Of a stretch of DNA of 64,000 bases, positions 11,058-22,959 are shown in pieces; the stretch's first letter is position 1, and each line of letters starts with the position of its first letter. The notes under the pieces were generated by a model that worked only from the letters and a program-made list of their open reading frames with translations, was not told the DNA's origin and did not search any database. Location: positions 806,001 to 870,000 of the forward strand of contig JABRWF010000007.1 of NCBI GenBank assembly GCA_018343915.1. Direction: 5' to 3'. Origin of the DNA: Agroathelia rolfsii. Taxonomy: Eukaryota; Basidiomycota; Agaricomycetes; Amylocorticiales; Amylocorticiaceae. The position numbers and the translations under genes are program-made.

Positions 11058-13721
11058 ATGTCTGGTCATCCCCCTGCACAGGTGCCCGTCTCCTCTTCGG
11101 GCGTAAGGCGGGTCCATACGATATCTGCCTCATCGCGTACAGCATATGCAAATGACAAGACCCCGATTTCTGAAGAGACGGACGATCAGCAACTTGGCTA
11201 CGGGGACGAGGTCGTTGACCAGGACTGGGTCGGTGGGGCCGGCATCGTGGGCGAGAAGAGTGGCGGCCTGCATCGTCAGGCCTCCCTGCCAACTAGTTAC
11301 CATCGAGGCACGTCGCGATGAAGATGCGCATCGATTGCATATATTAATTCCATTATAGCATCCATGCGTGGCCAAGCCTCACGCGCAGGCGGAACCATGA
11401 CACCTAGCGCCCTTTCGGCTATTGCAGGCCACGAAGGCGACGAAAGAGACTGGGGAGGACTACGGGGTTGGCGCGAAGAAGAGGAGGTAAGATCGTTTGC
11501 ACGCATGATATAATCATTAAAGGACTATCCCTCCTCTTCCTATTTAAATTAAGGCCAATATTGACCTGTATTGATTCCTCAACAGAATCGAGGCAATCCT
11601 GAACTGTCTCAGATGATGGAATCAGGTGGTGCTCAGTCTCCCATGTCACCGCAGTTCCAAGCCGCGCCCTCACCCCCACCCGCTTCGGATCTTCGAAGAC
11701 ATCAGAGCATGACCGCGGGCAGTGGTTCGCGCGTAAACCCTGCTAGCTTGAGACGTCATGGAACATTACAGGCGACTATAAAGCATGCGGATGCACACCG
11801 CAGCCCGAGTCCTACTCAAGCAGAAGAAGGCGAATATGTAGACGACCCACAGTCACTCGAGGACGAACCTTATCAACCAAATCAGGGGCAAGGCCAGTAT
11901 CCTGGTAGCCCAATCGGGCGCCACTCTCCTTGGAGCAGCCAAGCTGAATGGCTTACAGGGGGAAATGGTAATACTGCCAATCCGACCATTGACGACGTCT
12001 CGCGCGCACTCTCTGCCATCGAGCTATCAGGAAACAATGGGCCTGGTCAGACGTATAATCAAAACAGCAGTTACCCCATGGGACAGTCTACTCACCCTCC
12101 TCGCTTCAACCCTATGCAACAGGGTCACAATATGCAGCAAGCCACTGTGCGACATGACTCATTCAATAACGGTCAGAATGCCAAACTCCAATTGGTGACC
12201 AATTTTGATGGTCGGAAAACTCCGGTTTCTCAAGGCCATGGTCCGGCCAGCGCCTCTGCTTACGTGCCACCCATTGGTCACACTGTCCCGCAACAAGGTG
12301 GCTCTATGCATTATCGACATGCTACAGCGCCGGGCGGATCAACTGGCGACGACAAGGCACTCACTGCTTCTGGCACGACAACTTGGGATCAAAAGGAGCG
12401 TCTCCTCGGTCGCTCGTCGAATCCTAACCTAGGCTATCTTTACAACGAGCAGGCGAGACAGAACATCCCCAGTGTTCCCCAGATCCCGGCACAGTACCTC
12501 GAAAGACAGACTTCTCCAAAACTTTCCAATTATGGCCAGGCGTCGATGTCCTTGCAGTCTTCTATGGCTCCAGCTGCAGGATCAATTACCTCACCTATTG
12601 ATGTGCCGACTCTAATCGCGACTAAAGGGTATAATCCCAGCAACTTTGACATACGGCCTCTCTTCGTGAGTCTTGATCTGCATGTACTCTCTTTCCCAAG
12701 CCTAACATGCGTACGCTAGGCAAGATATTTTGTTATCAAATCATACACCGAAGACGATGTCCACAAGTCCCTTAAGTACGAGATCTGGAGTTCGACCGAT
12801 CCCGGAAACAAGCGTCTCGACAAGGCCTTCAAGGAATGTGCTGGCAGAGGTCCGATCTACCTGTTTTTCAGTGTCAATGCTAGGTATTATAATATTACTC
12901 TTGCTTCTGAGTCATGGCACTTAATTACTCATGACAGTGGACATTTCTGTGGAATGGCTGAGATGTTAACGCCTGTCGACTATACTCGAAGTAGCACCGT
13001 TTGGGCTTCGGACAAGTGGAAGGGTGTATTCAAAGTTCGCTGGATCTTTGTCCGCGATATCCCCAATGCCAACTTACGCCATATACGCCTGAAGTTTGTC
13101 TTCATCTATGCTTTCCATACATAGCTTTATTAATCCATCCGCCACAGTAACACCCAGGAGCGGAAGCCTGTGACGAATTCTCGTGATACTCAGGAGTTAC
13201 TTCCTGAAGCGGGTCAAGAAATGCTGCGCATCTTCCATACTCATCCTGCCCGTACATCACTCCTACAGGACTTTGCGTTCTACGAGGTATGAGCTCTAAA
13301 GTAAGAGTATGGTCATACCACCTAACTGTTTTTCTCATAGCTACAAGCCGTCCAAAAGGCTCAAGCACATACTCAAGGGCCACAGAGCTCGCAAGGGACA
13401 TCTCAGCCAAGTTCACGTGTCTCTTCGCCACCACAGCAAGTGTCACCAACTCTGGCTCCTCAGCAAGTTTCGTTCGGCATGGCGAACACAGGCCCGTACG
13501 GTGCTCAGCCGATGCAAATGCCGCAGATGAATCCGATGATGCAGATGCAAATGATGAACATGAACATGGGAATGGGCATGGGCGCTCAGGGCATGGGCAT
13601 GGGCATGACTCCTCAGTTTGCCATGCAGCAAAGCGTCATGCGCCACCCCACAACTCCGGGTGCGCAGATCCCTTCAAACGCTCAAACAGGTTTTATGGGG
13701 ATGGGTGGCGCCCAATTCTAG
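11058..13721 (+). CDS. YTH-domain m6A reader-like RNA-binding protein
   Basis: The protein should bind N6-methyladenosine in RNA through its YTH domain. Seven exons (11058-11307, 11359-11486, 11586-12665, 12720-12883, 12938-13093, 13148-13286, 13341-13721) give 765 residues. The N-terminal half is a low-complexity, Ser/Gln/Pro-rich tail. The YTH domain spans the exons from 12600 to 13190: [55 protein letters not shown] with the aromatic-cage Trp region, and [14 protein letters not shown]. The C-terminus is Met/Gln/Gly-rich (MNMGMGMG). The first intron needs either a GC donor at 11308 (GCACGT) or a weak GTTACC donor slightly upstream; both keep phase. An in-frame upstream ATG at 10962 is possible, but I prefer 11058. 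Confidence 0.92.
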
Positions 13722-14373
13722 ACATCTCAAGGACGTGAAAACTCGACCTTCTCATCGCAACCGTAACATGTTTTCAACTCGTGAAATTTATCCCAGCTCT
13801 CTCGACTCATATATGCCCTCCTTTTTCCCCTCTCTCTCTCTATCTGGCCTTCTCAGATCGTCGCCGTTCCATTGATCTTATATTCAAATTTGATTATTCT
13901 GTACTAACATTAGTTCATCTTATCTCTCTTGCTTATGCACCCGTCGATACAAGAATGTGAACGTTTAGGACTTACAGTGAAAATGGACGTGGATCGGACT
14001 TTCGTTACTTTCGCTGTAGCCTGCCTATGTCTATAAAATTAACGAACGAATACTCGCAATTTGTATGCGTATTTTTTTCTGATATTACTTTTCCTTGTAT
14101 ATATCTGTGTAGTATGATATAGTATTTATTGTGCCTGAAATCAGCAATTGATTTTTATGGCACCTTCTTTGGGCGATACGCTGATCATTGCGATGCAATG
14201 ACAAAATACTTCCGACGCATGATGGCCCGGGTTTGAACTGTCACTGCACTTCAAGTTCCCCACATCTGTCTCTGCCACTAAGATCTGAACGTTCTGAACC
14301 TTACCAGTCTTTGTTTCTGGTGAGGGATTTTCAGGAAATCATAGTTACCAAGAGCTCATTCCGCACATCAAAG
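13722..14373. other. Intergenic region
   Basis: This is the 3' end of the YTH gene, with CT-rich sequence near 13820-13850, followed by the upstream region of the RdRP gene. An in-frame open extension runs from 14188 to the chosen RdRP start but carries no conserved sequence. No other gene seen. Confidence 0.4.
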
Positions 14374-17300
14374 ATGGAATTAAGCATCAGAGGCCTACCT
14401 CAGCATGCCACTCAATGGGACGTGACCCGTGCGGTGGCACAAGTGCTGCATGATCCTGAATTTCCTTGGAGGTATGAAGACCGAAATATTTTCAGGACGT
14501 CCTCTGTTACTTGTTTTATAATATTTTTTGTTGTAAAAATTAGATACTCGGATTATGAAAAACGCTCAGAGAACATGAAACCCACAAACTTTCATGTTAT
14601 CGTAAATCCGTGTGAAGCGGGCGGCGCAAGGAATGACGGGACTGGCGTGCTACAACTGCCCGGTGTCGCTGTTGGAAGACATCTTTTAGCCTGGTCAAGA
14701 GACCGAGGAAAGCTCGTGATACAGGGCAAGAAAATTCGACTTTATCAAATGAAAAGTCAAGAAAATGTTGATGCCGGTGATTGGCGTGGAGGGGATGATG
14801 ATGTCGACATTGACGAAGAAGAATTTGAGCGGCAGACCCTAAGGAAAATAGGCCATCTTGAGAAAACGCCTTATATCAACCCGGATATCCAGGAGGAGAG
14901 GCAGCGAATAATCGATGACCTGAGTTACAGGGCTATTTGCATAGATAAGGTATTACATCTGCGGGAATGCGAGCGTTGTGCTGACTATGAAATTGCAGCT
15001 ACAAATCGGGACATTTTTTCGCCCATTCAATTCTACACCCAAAGCCTCCAGGTCCTATTCCCGGGAATACGAAAAGTCCTACAAAGATCGTTCTCTCGGA
15101 TGGCTCAGATTTGAATATCAGTATAAACTTATTCGCGCTGATGTGAGTACTAGAAATAAGTGGTTAGAATGCAAATACTCATCACGTTTTGTTGGCAAGC
15201 TCGGAAATCGATCAATAGATAGCCTAGGATACAGTGTTGTGATCAAGTTTTCCAACATATCCAAGATTTGTATCGGGCATGATTTTGGGAACCCCTGTAA
15301 TTTCTAAGTGGTATTGGAATTAACTGTGAGATCTGACAAGTATTTTTTCCCTAGTCATATGCTTCGATTTATACCATCCACCCATGTTTCTCGAGGAAGA
15401 TTTCAACAGATCGCTTACAGGTCTTCCGTGGATCGACAGCAGAGGGTTTCGGCGTCGAGTCGGTGCATTAGACGAATCTCATCGTCAGGTAGCACCTTAT
15501 GCGTACCAGATTCGTCTCATTCTTTCAAGTTCGGATGAAATCGAGGAATTCCAGCGCATGTGCTTCACCGCTAGCCTAAGAAAACCAATCAAAGCTCCGC
15601 TTGGTGCTGAGAGTAAAGCATTTTTTCAGCGCACCAAAACTCGCAAACAACTGGATAAAATAAACGCGTGGCTCAAAACGCTGCCATGGAATGTTGCGTT
15701 TCAAATCGAGGCAATAATACACAACGGCATGTTGAATACCGACGACCTGCTCCAGGGCATATATGGCGATATTATGGAGTTATACAAGACCCATCCTGAA
15801 GAAACTAGCACTATTCTGCGATTTTTTGTACTGGCCCTCACGTCCATGAAAACTGATACTCCTAGGCAATGTTTCCAAAATGTCAAGGATAAACGACTTA
15901 AGTTGCTGTCGATAAGAAGGTCATCTCCAACTCCCAGGGACGACGAACCCCCTTTCATGTGCCATCACGCAACGATTACACCTACTAAGATCCTCCTTGA
16001 CGGTCCATATCCTACCCAGTCGAATCGAATTATACGTCAATTCCGCAATTTCTCGGATCACTTTCTTCGAGTCGACTTCCGTGATGAGGGCATGTAGTAT
16101 TTTTATTTTCCTGATTGTGAGTACTAATTAGAATCTAGATGGTACGCACTATAAATGGGACCGCGACGTGAATAGGACATCATTCCTGGAGGAGAGAGTT
16201 GGGGATACCCTTAAGAACGGTTTTGAGCTTGCTGGTCGTTGGTTTGAATTCTTGATGTACTCAAACTCGGCGTTACGAGGCCACCAGGTCTGGTTCATGA
16301 GTCCTTTCAAAACCACAGCTTTGGAGAAGCGTCGAGACAAAGATGGATACCACGTTCTCGGCGAAGATGGATCTCCTATTACTGATAGTGTATACAGGAC
16401 TGTCAATGCAGAATGGATTCGTAGCCAGCTTGGGAAGTTTGAAGGCCAGTTGGTCCGCCAGCCGTCGAAATACGCTGCCAGGATGGCACAAGCGTTCACG
16501 GCTACCGACGGGACCGGCGTTTTCCTTGAGAGGGATCACTGGGAGATCATTGATGACATCGAAACTGCAGACAAAAAATACAATTATACTGATGGGTGGG
16601 TATGCATGTCTTGAAACAGTCTCACAGCCATTCCTGATCTGGCTCTTTACTATGATAGATGTGGTACCATCTCTCAAGAACTTGCGGATTTGATTTGGGC
16701 TTCCATGTGCAAAAATCGTGTTGACCACGGGGTTGATGTAGTGCCGCCATCTGTGGTGATTATTGATCAGTCTGCTCACCAAAACATAATATAACCCCTT
16801 GAACAGTATCAAATCCGCTTCTTAGGCTGTAAAGGCGTTGTTAGCATCGACAAAAACTTGTCTGGCATCTTCATGCGCCTTAGGAAATCGATGCAGAAAT
16901 TTGAAGCCCTGGATGCGCACATTGTCAAGGCAGAAATAGAGATTGCAAGAGCCTTCGAAAGGCCCGGCAAGTCACATTTAAACAGGTATACTTATCTCTT
17001 CTTTTAAGGTATGCAAGACACTAATACCTTTCATAGGGCCCTCATTATGGTGTTGGAGGATCTAGGTGTGCCTTTCGAGGCTTTCAAAAACCTTCAGGAT
17101 GACGCTATTGCCGAAGTGAAGACTATCCACAATTCCATGGAACAATTTCAACGAATGCTTGAGCGTTACAACTTCGGCAGTCTTTTCCGTCTTCGTCACG
17201 TAGTGGAACAGTTGACGAAGTTGGGCTTCGATTTGAAACCGGAGAATGCGCCCCAAAACAAGATAGTTGATTATCCATTCCTTGCCAGTGTGCGACAATT

Positions 17301-19322
17301 CGCAATGACTCACATTCTCCGAGAGGTAAAGCATGCTGCCCGCATTCCTATCCACAAAGGCCATCTATTAGTCGGGGTTGCAGACGAGGGCCCATCATAC
17401 AAAGCCAGAGGTCATGACAATGTATATGTGTTACCCGCCGGAATGATTTTTGGTTCGTTACTCGCCTTTTATTGTGCTGATGACTATCTAAAGCTTTCTT
17501 TCAGCTTGTATCCAGGGACCCGAAGATAAGGAGCCTATTTATCTTAAAGGAAGATGCATCGTCTCTCGCAGCCCCGTGGTTCACCCTGGTGATGGTATGA
17601 CTTGCTCAAATTTAGTTGTTATCATAGCATCAAACCTCGCAATTCAATAGTTCAACGAGCGTTCGCAATTGATATTGACGAAATACCAGAAGATCAGCTC
17701 TGCTCATTCCGACACCTCCGCAACGTAGTTGTTTTCTCCTCAGATTCTGCAAACAGTTGAGTAACTCCTTTGCTTCAAGCTATCTCGTTACCTATCTTTT
17801 GTATAGACGAAAGACCGTTGCCGTCCCAGCTAGGCGGAGGCGACCTTGATGGGTAAAGCCCTCGACGCAAGCATGAACTTCTTTTTGGTTTTGCTGACTT
17901 ATTATTAGCGATTTGTTCGATGTAATCCAAGAGCCAAGCTTGATTCCGAACCAAACATCAAAAGCGGGCACTTATTTGTCCCAAGGTACTCTGGAATTGC
18001 CCGATGACAGGGAGGACAACTGTCACATTGGAGATATTTGCGGTACATTTCAGACATACTTAATAACACCTCTGTTGCCATTAACTAACTTTTGGGATAG
18101 ATTTCATCGTGGAGTACATTAACTCGGACATCATTGTCAGTAGTACTTTTGATTCAAGCTGCATTGATAAAGCTTAAACATGTGTATATACGCTAGGGTC
18201 TTGTGGCTGACAAGCATTTAGTCATAGCCGGTAAGCTCCAAAAGTGTTGACTTTGCTGTGAAGTAGCTAACGTTATGTTTCATAGATCAATCCAATGTGA
18301 GCGAATTCTATTATGACTGTATCATGAAGTCCTTCATGTAAATTTAGGACGGCGTACGAGATGTAAGATGCATAAAGTTAGCCGAGATGCACAGTCAAGC
18401 AGTTGATTACCCAAAGAACGGTAGAAATTTTTGCACGTTTAACATTTGCTCTGTACACTCCCTGATAAACATCAAATCAACAGGCATCCCAGTTGACCTT
18501 CAGAGGCTACCTCGCAACTACATTCCATTCACCCCTGATTGGAAGAAGACTGAAGTCAATTCGCCCCGAGACAATGACTACTATCGCTCAACACGAGCTT
18601 TGGGGGAATTGTTTAGGGCAATCGAGATTGAGGACCCGTTCATTCAGATACCCATGCCTACGGCCCCCAAGATCAACTTAGGCTCGCTTCTAACCGATAA
18701 TATATCTCAGGCTCTGATGCCGATGGTAAACACCCTGATCAGTTCGATAGCAGATGCTGGCGAGCATGAAATCGCATCTGTTTTTGAAAACTTTAGCGAT
18801 GAAATGCGATACATCAGTTGCACGCACACATTGTCGGACAGCGGTGGTACCCACCTCCGAGAAGAAGAAATATTTATTGGCGCTATTGTCTCTTACACCA
18901 CTGAGCGGCGTTTACGCCAAAATCGCACGTACAACATGAGGGAGCACGCCAATGTCGTTGTCATGGAAGTTAAAAGATTCTTGATACCAATCGTGGAGGC
19001 ACCACAACTCATAGACCTCAAGAGGAGCTGGAAGGCATGGGAGTTCAGCTTGGCTCATCAGGACCGATTCGGAGCAAACCCTTTTGGCATGCTGGCTCTT
19101 GCAGCAATATTTGATTGCCTGGACAAAGTCGGGGCTCTGGAGAGCCAACGGTGCGCACCTAGACTTACCCCTAATGTTTAACACGATCTAATTATTGGTC
19201 TACTCAGTCCACCCGAGTCGAACGAGGTTAATGACGCTGAAGACGAGGATGGTTTCCTCAAGGAGAAATCAAAGAGAAAGCCAAAACCGAAGAGCAAACC
19301 TCGCTCGAGGACGGCGTGGTGA
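14374..19322 (+). CDS. RNA-dependent RNA polymerase (QDE-1/RdRP family)
   Basis: This is a cellular RdRP that makes double-stranded RNA from single-stranded templates in RNA silencing (quelling, small-RNA amplification). It has many exons and roughly 1,300 residues by estimate. The start MELSIRGLPQHATQWDVTRA resembles the RRM-like N-terminal fold of fungal and plant RdRPs. The catalytic region includes GTISQELADLIWA, FLGCKGVVSIDKNLSG, the block YLKGRCIVSRSPVVHPGD, and LPSQLGGGDLDG followed by DLFDVI, which restores the universal DLDGD metal-binding motif (D residues at 17842, 17848 and 17909). An intron (17853-17908) interrupts the motif between DLDG and D. The C-terminus ends in a basic KSKRKPKPKSKPRSR stretch, perhaps a nuclear signal. 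Start at 14374 is the best ATG; exact exon borders were only partly worked out. Confidence 0.9.
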
Positions 19323-19685
19323 ATTGATTTTCTTAAAGTCGTCATAAAGAAACAAATCTATGGGAAAGAAGTAAAATCACATTGTATTATCATGTCAATA
19401 TTTCTTGCGAAATTAACGTTTGTAGTTTTGTATAAGGTATTCTGTAACCCATTCTGAATGGACGAAGTCCGAATGAAAATCAAATAACCACGACCCAGAA
19501 TCCTAGAGTGGGATAAGTATAGCTGAGCCAACCAAGGGTAGAATGCCCGAGGAACCCCTGAGTGACTCAACCTCGTCGTGAACAGACAAATGGAAAGACT
19601 TCATTGTCGTGCTCATTATTCGATGTGGGGACATACACATCAATCGTCATCCCATAGTCTGATAAAATCCAAACATGATCACATC
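19323..19685. other. Intergenic region between convergent genes
   Basis: This spacer lies between the 3' ends of the RdRP gene and TAF13. No gene or repeat recognised. Confidence 0.4.
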
Positions 19686-20538
19686 CTAGAATTCTTTTTC
19701 GTCGGGGAATTCAGCTCTGGCACGTTTGATGTCTTCTTGCATAAACAGTAGCTCCTCCATACGCGCCAGTTTTTTAGCGTCAGCTGGTCGAGACAATCCC
19801 CGACGAAGATCTTCAATGGTGAGCCGCGTTCGTTTGTTCGGATCTCCGGCGCTCTGGCACTGAAATTGGTTCCAACAAAAAGTTAGGTATGGAAGAATGA
19901 TGATGATGATGATGATAACGTACGACATCTAAAATAAATTCAACAAGAATCTCCTCCATGACATTGACAGTGTCGTTGGCGGGATTTCGATCATCTCCGA
20001 AACCGTACATGAGGTTCTTCACTAGATGTCGATCCCAGTTACGTTTTTTAGAGTGTCAGTATTCTCGTTGATATAGCTGCACCAAACAAGATAATGACGT
20101 ACGTTCTTTTGCGAACAAGCCTTTATAGTTTGCTGCCCTCTTTGGCCTGCTAGCACCAACAGCACCCCCTGTAGCGGCGGCATGAACAGTGGAACTGTCC
20201 CTAGCCTGCGATACCTGTGTCTGAGTATGGACCGGTGTGTATGCACTGAATCTGGTCTGCTGTGTTTGGGGCTGAGTGCTTGTTGATGCCGTCGGAACCT
20301 GTGCCACTTGGCCAGGTGGCCGCTGAGCAGCGATGTTCCTTTGATGTTGGGCAGCTGCATATGCGTATCCATATGGCCATGCATAGCTAGTTACGCCGGT
20401 GGGATATGCAGCTGTGTAAGGGTAGGCTGCACCAGGAGTTGCTGGATAACCGGCGGCGGCAGCAGCCGCTGCCGCATAATGGTAAGGGTATGGTATAGGT
20501 GTAGGTGTTCCGGGTGTTCCTTGAGGATAGTAAGACAT
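19686..20538 (-). CDS. TAF13: TFIID subunit TAF13 (histone-fold)
   Basis: This is a TFIID subunit that pairs with TAF11 through a histone fold in Pol II preinitiation complexes. Three exons (20103-20538, 19924-20021, 19686-19859) give 235 residues. The conserved C-terminal core is KNLMYGFGDDRNPANDTV, VMEEILVEFILDVCQSAG, TRLTIEDLRRGLSRPADAK and KLARMEELLFMQEDIKRAR. In front of it lies a long low-complexity domain rich in Ala, Tyr, Pro and Gln with an Ala-8 run near residue 25, so the protein is about twice the length of yeast or human TAF13 core proteins. Intron 2 carries a short (TGA)n repeat. It lies 282 bases downstream of the DUF4211 gene on the same strand. Confidence 0.93.
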
Positions 20539-20820
20539 GTTTACGGGAGTTTTGAGGAGTCCAGTTGTTAACTTGAGGTGGCAGATGTATCAAACGATGG
20601 GCTATTGGTTTAAGTTATCGGGCGGGGACCACAGACGGAGAGTTGTGTAAGAGGCTGGGCCAGAATGTCGGAACCAAATCCATTGCCTCCTTGCTTACAT
20701 GGTAGGCTGCTGGGATCCTTGGATCCATTCAGAATTTGCATTCTCAACTTTTTGAAAGCTATTGGTAATTGTACATAAATCTTGCATCGTTTCAGGTCCT
20801 GAATTCAAGAGGGGAAAACA

Positions 20821-22655
20821 TTAATCGTCAAGATAATCATCTCCTTTGCTATTCATCTCGAGGTTGTTAGCCCTTTCCATCATCTCCTTGATCTTTATCC
20901 ATTCCATTTCAATCACATGGCGCTCGTCAAGCCAATCCATGTAAGCATCGGCATCTTGAGAGTCCTCAGGCGGCTGCAGACCTCCAAGGTATGCGACTGA
21001 TACATAACCGCTTTTGTCTTGTTGGCTGTCTTGTATCTCACTCGAAAGTGAATTGAATAAGGCGTACTTGAAAGAAGAGACTGGTTGATGTTGGACCACT
21101 ACGGATTCAGTTGGAACCACATACCTCCCAGTGACAAAATTCGTGAAAAGCTCTTGTACGAGCCGCACAGAAGCGCCCAAGATGGTATTCTCTTCTTCTC
21201 TTCTTTCCTTGTTCATCTTCGGTATCTTCATCGCTCTCGCCTTCGTCTTCCGAGTCGTCTTCTAGTTGCTATATTATAACATGAAACATTAGGGAACCTT
21301 CCTTGAGACGCTGGGACCATTACCTCAAATGTGAGCTTGTCATAAATAAATCCACTAAGACGTGCGGCACGGGTAGATTTTCGGCCACTCATTCCGCATG
21401 CATCACAGCCAGGTACCGTAAATTCGAGCATAGCAATTTCGAGAGTTGGGTATTTCCTGAGAGGGTTGATGTATCTGTAGACAGATGTTAGTAGAAAATA
21501 TTCTATGTCCAGTCAAAGAATACGAACTCGGGCTTCCATTGAGATGACTGAATCGAAGAATCTCGGATACCGTCAAGTTTTCGTCTCATGACAAACAGAG
21601 GTACAGCAAAGTATTCATCTAAGCCATAACGTCAGACATATCTTAAAATTAAAGGTTGAAATTAGTGCCAATCATACCTTTAACGCTGTTCTCCATGAAC
21701 GTTCGACGATCTCCGAGAGGCGTCACGGCTAAATGAACGAAAAGTTGACATATAATTTTGAACTGATGCACAAGGTCTTGATGCGAGTTCATGCTGAAGG
21801 CCGCAGGCAGTTCCAGATGTGGCTCCTCATCAGCGTCGTCTACCATCCAAGAGTCATCTTCTCCTTCTAGAAACTGCTCGCTAGCAGTGGAACCGTCAGA
21901 GTTTCCATCATTATCAGGTCTGGCACCTTCGAAAGGCTCAACATCTTCATCGTCATTCCCTTGGGAATGGTCAGACGGTTCTTGAGGTGATTCACGGGCA
22001 TTCTTTCCCAGTTTCTTGCGTCTGAGCTTTTCAAGGTTCTTTTGATATATACTCTTCTTGTCGCGTGTACGAAAGCGAGCTTCTATGATTTCTGGGACCC
22101 TGTTATGCCAGGGCAAAGAAATTGCATATACCAAAGCAGCTTACGATCTTGGTCAATTTCATCCGCAAGATCACTTTCATTTTCCTCCTCCAGTGAGGGT
22201 GGCCGTACACGAAGGATTTTTCTTCTGGGCTGCACCTCTTCTTCATCGTCTTCATCGTCTGGGATGGCTCTCGATTTTCCTTTCCTTGGTTTGGCCACTG
22301 GGGAAGAGTCAGAGTCAGACTCTGGAGACAGTGCTACACGGACTCTTTCAATTGGAGAAGTAAGCTGAGATTTAGAGACACCAGAACGGGGGGAGCGCCG
22401 GCGTTTTGGAGAAGCACTAGCATTATCACCGGGCTTTTCGAATTTGATAGCTGCTACATCGTCACTGCTGTCGCTACCATTTGCATCTGAGGGTGAATCA
22501 GGGTTGGAGGGGTTTAAGAGGTTCTCAGAAGGCTCTTGGTTCACCGGCCCAGAGAGATTTTTGCGGGGTGATGTTCGTTTGAAATGTTCTGTCAACCTTC
22601 GTTGTCGAAGAGCTCGAGATGGAGATGGAGTGTTTTTGGAGACAGGACGAGGCAT
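20821..22655 (-). CDS. DUF4211-domain protein
   Basis: This is probably a nuclear protein of unknown function. The N-terminal third is basic and Ser/Pro/Asp-rich (PSPSRALRQRRLTEHFKRTS, several KRRR-type nuclear signals, acidic DDEDDEEEV). The DUF4211-like core begins around 21990 with QDLVHQFKIICQLFVHLAV and RRTFMENSVK, and continues through DEYFAVPLFVMRRKLDGI, YPTLEIAMLEFTVPGCDAC with CxxC-like cysteines, SGRKSTRAARLSG, FCAARTRAFHEFCHWEYALF and SGYVSVAYLGGLQPPEDSQD. Several introns are joined in frame. The start at 22655 is the first ATG; the frame is open upstream to a GTG only. Confidence 0.8.
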
Positions 22656-22959
22656 TGTAAATAAACCAGTCACTCGGGGCGGCTGGGCAGTGCTGAATAG
22701 GCTATGAGTCTCAAAAAAAGTTCAAGTTTTAAAGCACGCTATCATCCTAACTTTGACCATGGGAGATGTGGTAGAAGCTAGAGTCCGAGAATCGCGGGGC
22801 GAACAAGTGCTTAGAGCGCTCATAGAGCAACTTGAAGGCCCCAATTACAATCAAATAAACTTCAAAGTACGCTTTTACTGTAACTACTATTACCGTGCCG
22901 GTACTACTATCGCAACATCTATGATTTCTGTCTCTTTACATCAGTAAACCCATCGCGCA
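22656..22959. promoter_or_regulatory. Divergent promoter region with a short upstream reading frame
   Basis: This region lies between the DUF4211 start and the chosen start of the UNC80-like gene. A plus-strand ATG at 22759 opens a protein-like frame (MGDVVEARVRESRGEQVLRA) ending in a possible donor, gtacgc, near 22868. An in-frame TAA lies 15 bases before the ATG at 22960, so a direct join does not work. It could be a non-coding or alternative first exon. Confidence 0.35.

Noticed and set aside
13443..13646. His-rich open frame on the minus strand
   Set aside because: It is the complement of the Met/Gln-rich tail of the YTH gene.
22753..22959. Using the upstream ATG at 22759 as the start of the UNC80-like protein
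   Set aside because: The best donor and acceptor pair leads into an in-frame stop just before 22960.
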